Shown here: positions 61,184-64,000 of the stretch, piece by piece
How positions within the stretch are numbered: position 1 is the first letter of the stretch
Layout: every line of letters starts with the position of its first letter
Assembly (NCBI GenBank): GCA_029945375.1
Contig: CM057059.1
Span: 310,001 to 374,000 of the forward strand
DNA from: Agaricus subrufescens
Taxonomy: Eukaryota; Basidiomycota; Agaricomycetes; Agaricales; Agaricaceae
Direction: 5' to 3'
DNA: 64,000 bases
Made by a program: the position numbers and the translations under genes
The notes under the pieces: model-generated
The model's database searches: none
What the model saw: only the letters and a program-made list of their open reading frames with translations
What the model was told of the DNA's origin: nothing

Positions 61184-61932
61184 TAAACTTGAGCTTTGTA
61201 GAAATGTATCCATAATTCTTGAGATTGTATGGGGTAGAAGCTAGTGGAAGCTTGTCGAAATCGAATGCTTAGTTGACAGTTATTTTAAAACTAAGTTCTC
61301 ATGCCTCCCTCTCTCAAAGTGAATCCTAAAAGCTCATCAAGTCATATGAGATTTAGCTTCGCAAATTCACTGGATTCACTTCTTCTTGAACTGTGGCCGA
61401 GTCATCTTGTTATGACGATATTTTCTGACTCCGGGTTGCCTTAAGACTATAGGCCGGCACAGTTACTACGGAAACTTTAGAAGTTACGGCTGCTCACGTA
61501 TTCTAGGATCATGGTAGAATCCAACTCGGCAGCGTCAAGAGGTATCTAGAATTCATGTGAACGCTCTTTCCTTCCGTGTGACTGGAGTTATGAATTAGTG
61601 ACTCATTTGGCTTTCAATTATAAATCATTTGTAGCTATTTTCGTTACAACGACGACAGGCTCACGTCTGGACGAATCACGGTACTGATTCATGCATCTCA
61701 CCGGCATGAACCTCTCATGAATAGCTCTAACCTATTCCGTCTACAATCATTTCGGAACCGGATCCCCGTTGGTATCCATCAGAGTCTTCGCACAACTTTT
61801 GGTTGTGATAAATGAGAGAATCCCTTATCGAATAGGTGCTTTGAAAGAATCGGAAGCATGAGAAACTGCCGGGGAACCGTCTCTTCCCGAGCCCCATCTT
61901 AACAGCGCCGTTATCTTACCCCATCTCATCCA
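61184..61932. other. Intergenic region between the AKR copies
   Basis: About 750 bp without a supported gene. The start-codon contexts of both AKRs are alike (CAATGCCGAAAAAGCC), the likely edge of the duplicated unit. No clear TATA for copy 2. Confidence 0.4.
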
Positions 61933-63703
61933 ATGCCGAAAAAGCCAATTTCGTATGGTGAGTTGGACTGAATCGTCGATATCAAAAATGGCGTTTGAAC
62001 TCGGCCCGGTTTAATGCGCCTAGTTCGGCTGGGGAAGTCAGGATTGAGGATCTCGAAGATTATCCTAGGTTGTATGACTTATGGTGATTCTCGCTGGAGC
62101 AAATGGGTTATCGATGACGAGGAGGAGGTTTTCCGTCATATCGTACGCGGAATGCTCAAGAAACACTGTTTGATCACCTAATTAGATATGACGCAGGTAT
62201 CCAGACATTCGATACCGCCAACGTGAGTGCTCTGCTTGTGCACACAATTTCTATGCCAGAGTTTAGATTTGTCAGGTCTACTCCAACGGAGCCTCTGAGG
62301 TTCTCCTTGGAAAGGCCATCAAGAAGCTTAACCTTCCCCGCGATGAGATTGTCATTATGACAAAGGTTTGTACAAATTTACATTTTTTTTTTACTAGCAT
62401 ATAAATCGCATGGCTGACACATTCACAGCTTTACAGAACTGTCGGACGAGAACCTGGCACGACTGTTTACGCAAGTGGTCTCAACCCCGAGGAGGAAGGC
62501 TATGTCAACCAACATGGCCTCAGCAGGAAGGTAGGTTACAATAATATGGACCTGACAAGTACACGTTTATATACCTTTCTCCATTGTTAGCACATCTTTG
62601 AGTCTGTCAAGCATAGCCTTGAGAGGCTTCAACTCGATTACGTGGACTTGTTGCTATGTGCGCTGTTACTATTGCTACACTTTTTGCTGTAAGTAATCCT
62701 TATGCGTAGGTCATCGTTTTGATAAAGAGACACCTATTGAAGAGACTGTAAGTACAATGTTGATCGAATGATGCACTACGCTAATTGTCCTTAGATGCGA
62801 GCCCTCCATGATATCGTCAAAGCTGGATATGTCCGTTACATCGGTATGAGTTCTTGCTATGCTTGGCAATGTGAGTTTAACGACTTTGCTCCAAGACGGC
62901 TGCACTCATACTCGGACATGTTTTAGTCCACGCTATGCAAAGTATGCGTCGTCGTACCTAGTCACCGGCAAACCGATATTCAATGCACTGTCTGCAGACT
63001 ACGCCATTTCTAACAAGCTCACCCCGTTTATTATTCTATGCAAAATCAATACAGCCTCATTTATCGCGAAGAGGAACGTGAAATGATGCCTACTCTCAAG
63101 GTCAGTGTGCTGGCTTATCTTGGTCTCACTGCATATCACGAAGCACTCTCCTATTGAAAAAAATAGTATCTTGGCGTGGGATCTATTCCGTGGTCTCCCC
63201 TGGGCCGTGGTCTCCTGACACGTCCATTGCAACAGAGCAAGGACACTAAACGAGGTCAAACTGACCAACTTCTGTCTAGATTTGATCGTATTAGTGGAAT
63301 GGATGAGATTATCAACAGGTGAGTGCTTGTCAGTGTATATCTTTAGGTACAAAGTTTTATATTATGAGTAGGGTCGAGGAGGTATCCAAGAAGCGTAAAA
63401 TCTCGATGGCTCAAGTTGCTGTCGCCTGGACTCTGTCTAAAGAAGGTAGGTTCACACAAATATAATAAACCAGCATTTTGAGCGATCAGCGTAACACTTT
63501 TCCAGTCGTTGCTGCGCCTATTGTCGGAACCACTTCAGTAAAAAATTTAGAGGATATAATTGGTACGTGTCAATCCACTTATGTGATTTCGTTCAGTAAG
63601 CAATAAACTTCTCCTAGCGGGCGCAAATGTTACCCTCACTCCCGAAGAGATTAAATATCTCGAGGAACCCTACAAGTCGCAACCTGCCATTGGTTATGCA
63701 TAA
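61933..63703 (+). pseudogene. Aldo-keto reductase, copy 2, frameshifted
   Basis: A tandem duplicate of copy 1 with the same exon order (MPKKPISY, RLGKSGLRISKIILGCMTYG, FDTANVYSNGASEVLLG, LLLCHRFD, YVRYIGMSSCYAWQF) and the catalytic residues. Near 63028-63036 it has two extra bases relative to copy 1 (TTTATTATTCTATG against TTCATCTCTATG); the frame then ends at a TGA soon after IAKRNVK. Beyond it the sequence is again open in the original frame (YREEEREMMPTL, YLGVGSIPWSPLG, PIVGTTSVKNLEDI) and ends at 63701-63703. So one event breaks an otherwise preserved gene. It is either a young pseudogene, a strain variant or an assembly error; an alternative splice is less likely. Confidence 0.75.
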
Positions 63704-64000
63704 GCAAATACTCCAATGCTTCTCGAGATTGTAGCGCAGCTCCTATGTACTGTACGAGATAGAAGTTGGTGGAGGCTTGTGGTTTATGATACGCTTGTTG
63801 AATCGAATATTCATCATTTTTTGCATATAGGATCTACTTATGAACTATTAGTCGTTTGGCGTATTTTGAATGAGATGGATCTTTGCTTCAAGGCTACATG
63901 GCACAGAAGTTATTTGCTTTATGGAGGATACCGAGTTTCTCGGACTATATTTATGGTTTACAAACCTATTTTTGGTTTGCTTACATCATGCCGCCGGGAC
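63704..64000. other. Downstream end of window
   Basis: About 300 bp without recognisable coding sequence. Confidence 0.4.

Noticed and set aside
1..64000. CRISPR arrays, rRNA or bacterial operon features
   Set aside because: No regularly spaced repeats or rRNA-like sequence; the intron-rich gene structure is eukaryotic.

Overview
The window looks like the nuclear genome of a mushroom-forming basidiomycete (Agaricomycetes). Nearly every gene is split by many short GT-AG introns (about 45-90 bp), genes are densely packed on both strands, the cytochrome P450s are of a fungal ExxR / FGFGRR(I/L)CPGSHIA type in several tandem copies, and a fused GATase-IGPS tryptophan gene, a CPS1/hyaluronan-synthase-like GT2 and rapidly evolving membrane proteins are present. 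Exon structures were rebuilt by hand from splice signals and reading-frame continuity; end coordinates are firm, internal junctions are mostly good but not experimentally verified.

Layout. 1-546: 3' end of a questin-oxidase-like gene. 977-3930: an Ariadne-type RBR ubiquitin ligase (minus) divergent from prefoldin subunit 4 (plus). 3931-10670: an AT-rich, decayed accessory island. It holds a P450 pseudogene whose haem cysteine and other CpG-containing codons show C-to-T type changes, split by a 1.58-kb Tc1/mariner-like inverted-repeat element with TA duplication, then the 5' end of a probable LTR retrotransposon, then an orphan P450 last exon. 10671-26680: three apparently intact P450 genes of one family (A, B, C, all plus) interspersed with a REX1-like RNA exonuclease (minus), glyoxalase I, a secreted GH2 beta-mannosidase, and a beta-mannosidase relic behind the third P450, which points to past segmental duplication.

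27870-47296: mostly housekeeping. NIPA-type Mg2+ transporter (minus), a large Ser/Pro-rich protein with a conserved-looking C terminus (plus), a C-terminally truncated TRP1 (plus), cytosolic lysyl-tRNA synthetase (minus), a 7TM-like basidiomycete membrane protein with a likely GC-AG intron (plus), and the GATOR2/SEA subunit MIOS/Sea4 (minus). 47602-58160: an unrecognised four-exon 83-residue protein, a CPS1-like GT2, a GDS/DxxH (PC-esterase/Cas1-like) protein and an F-box protein, all minus. 58159-63703: a small His-rich secreted or type I membrane protein and a tandem pair of aldo-keto reductases, the second with a frameshift.

The accessory content (P450s, AKRs, questin-oxidase-like protein) has the flavour of secondary metabolism or xenobiotic oxidation, but no PKS, NRPS or terpene synthase backbone is seen, so no complete biosynthetic cluster is claimed. 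The most informative observations are the Tc1-like insertion whose removal restores the P450 reading frame, the truncated TRP1, the gene relics marking duplication of the P450/beta-mannosidase block, and the hidden small gene near 48 kb.
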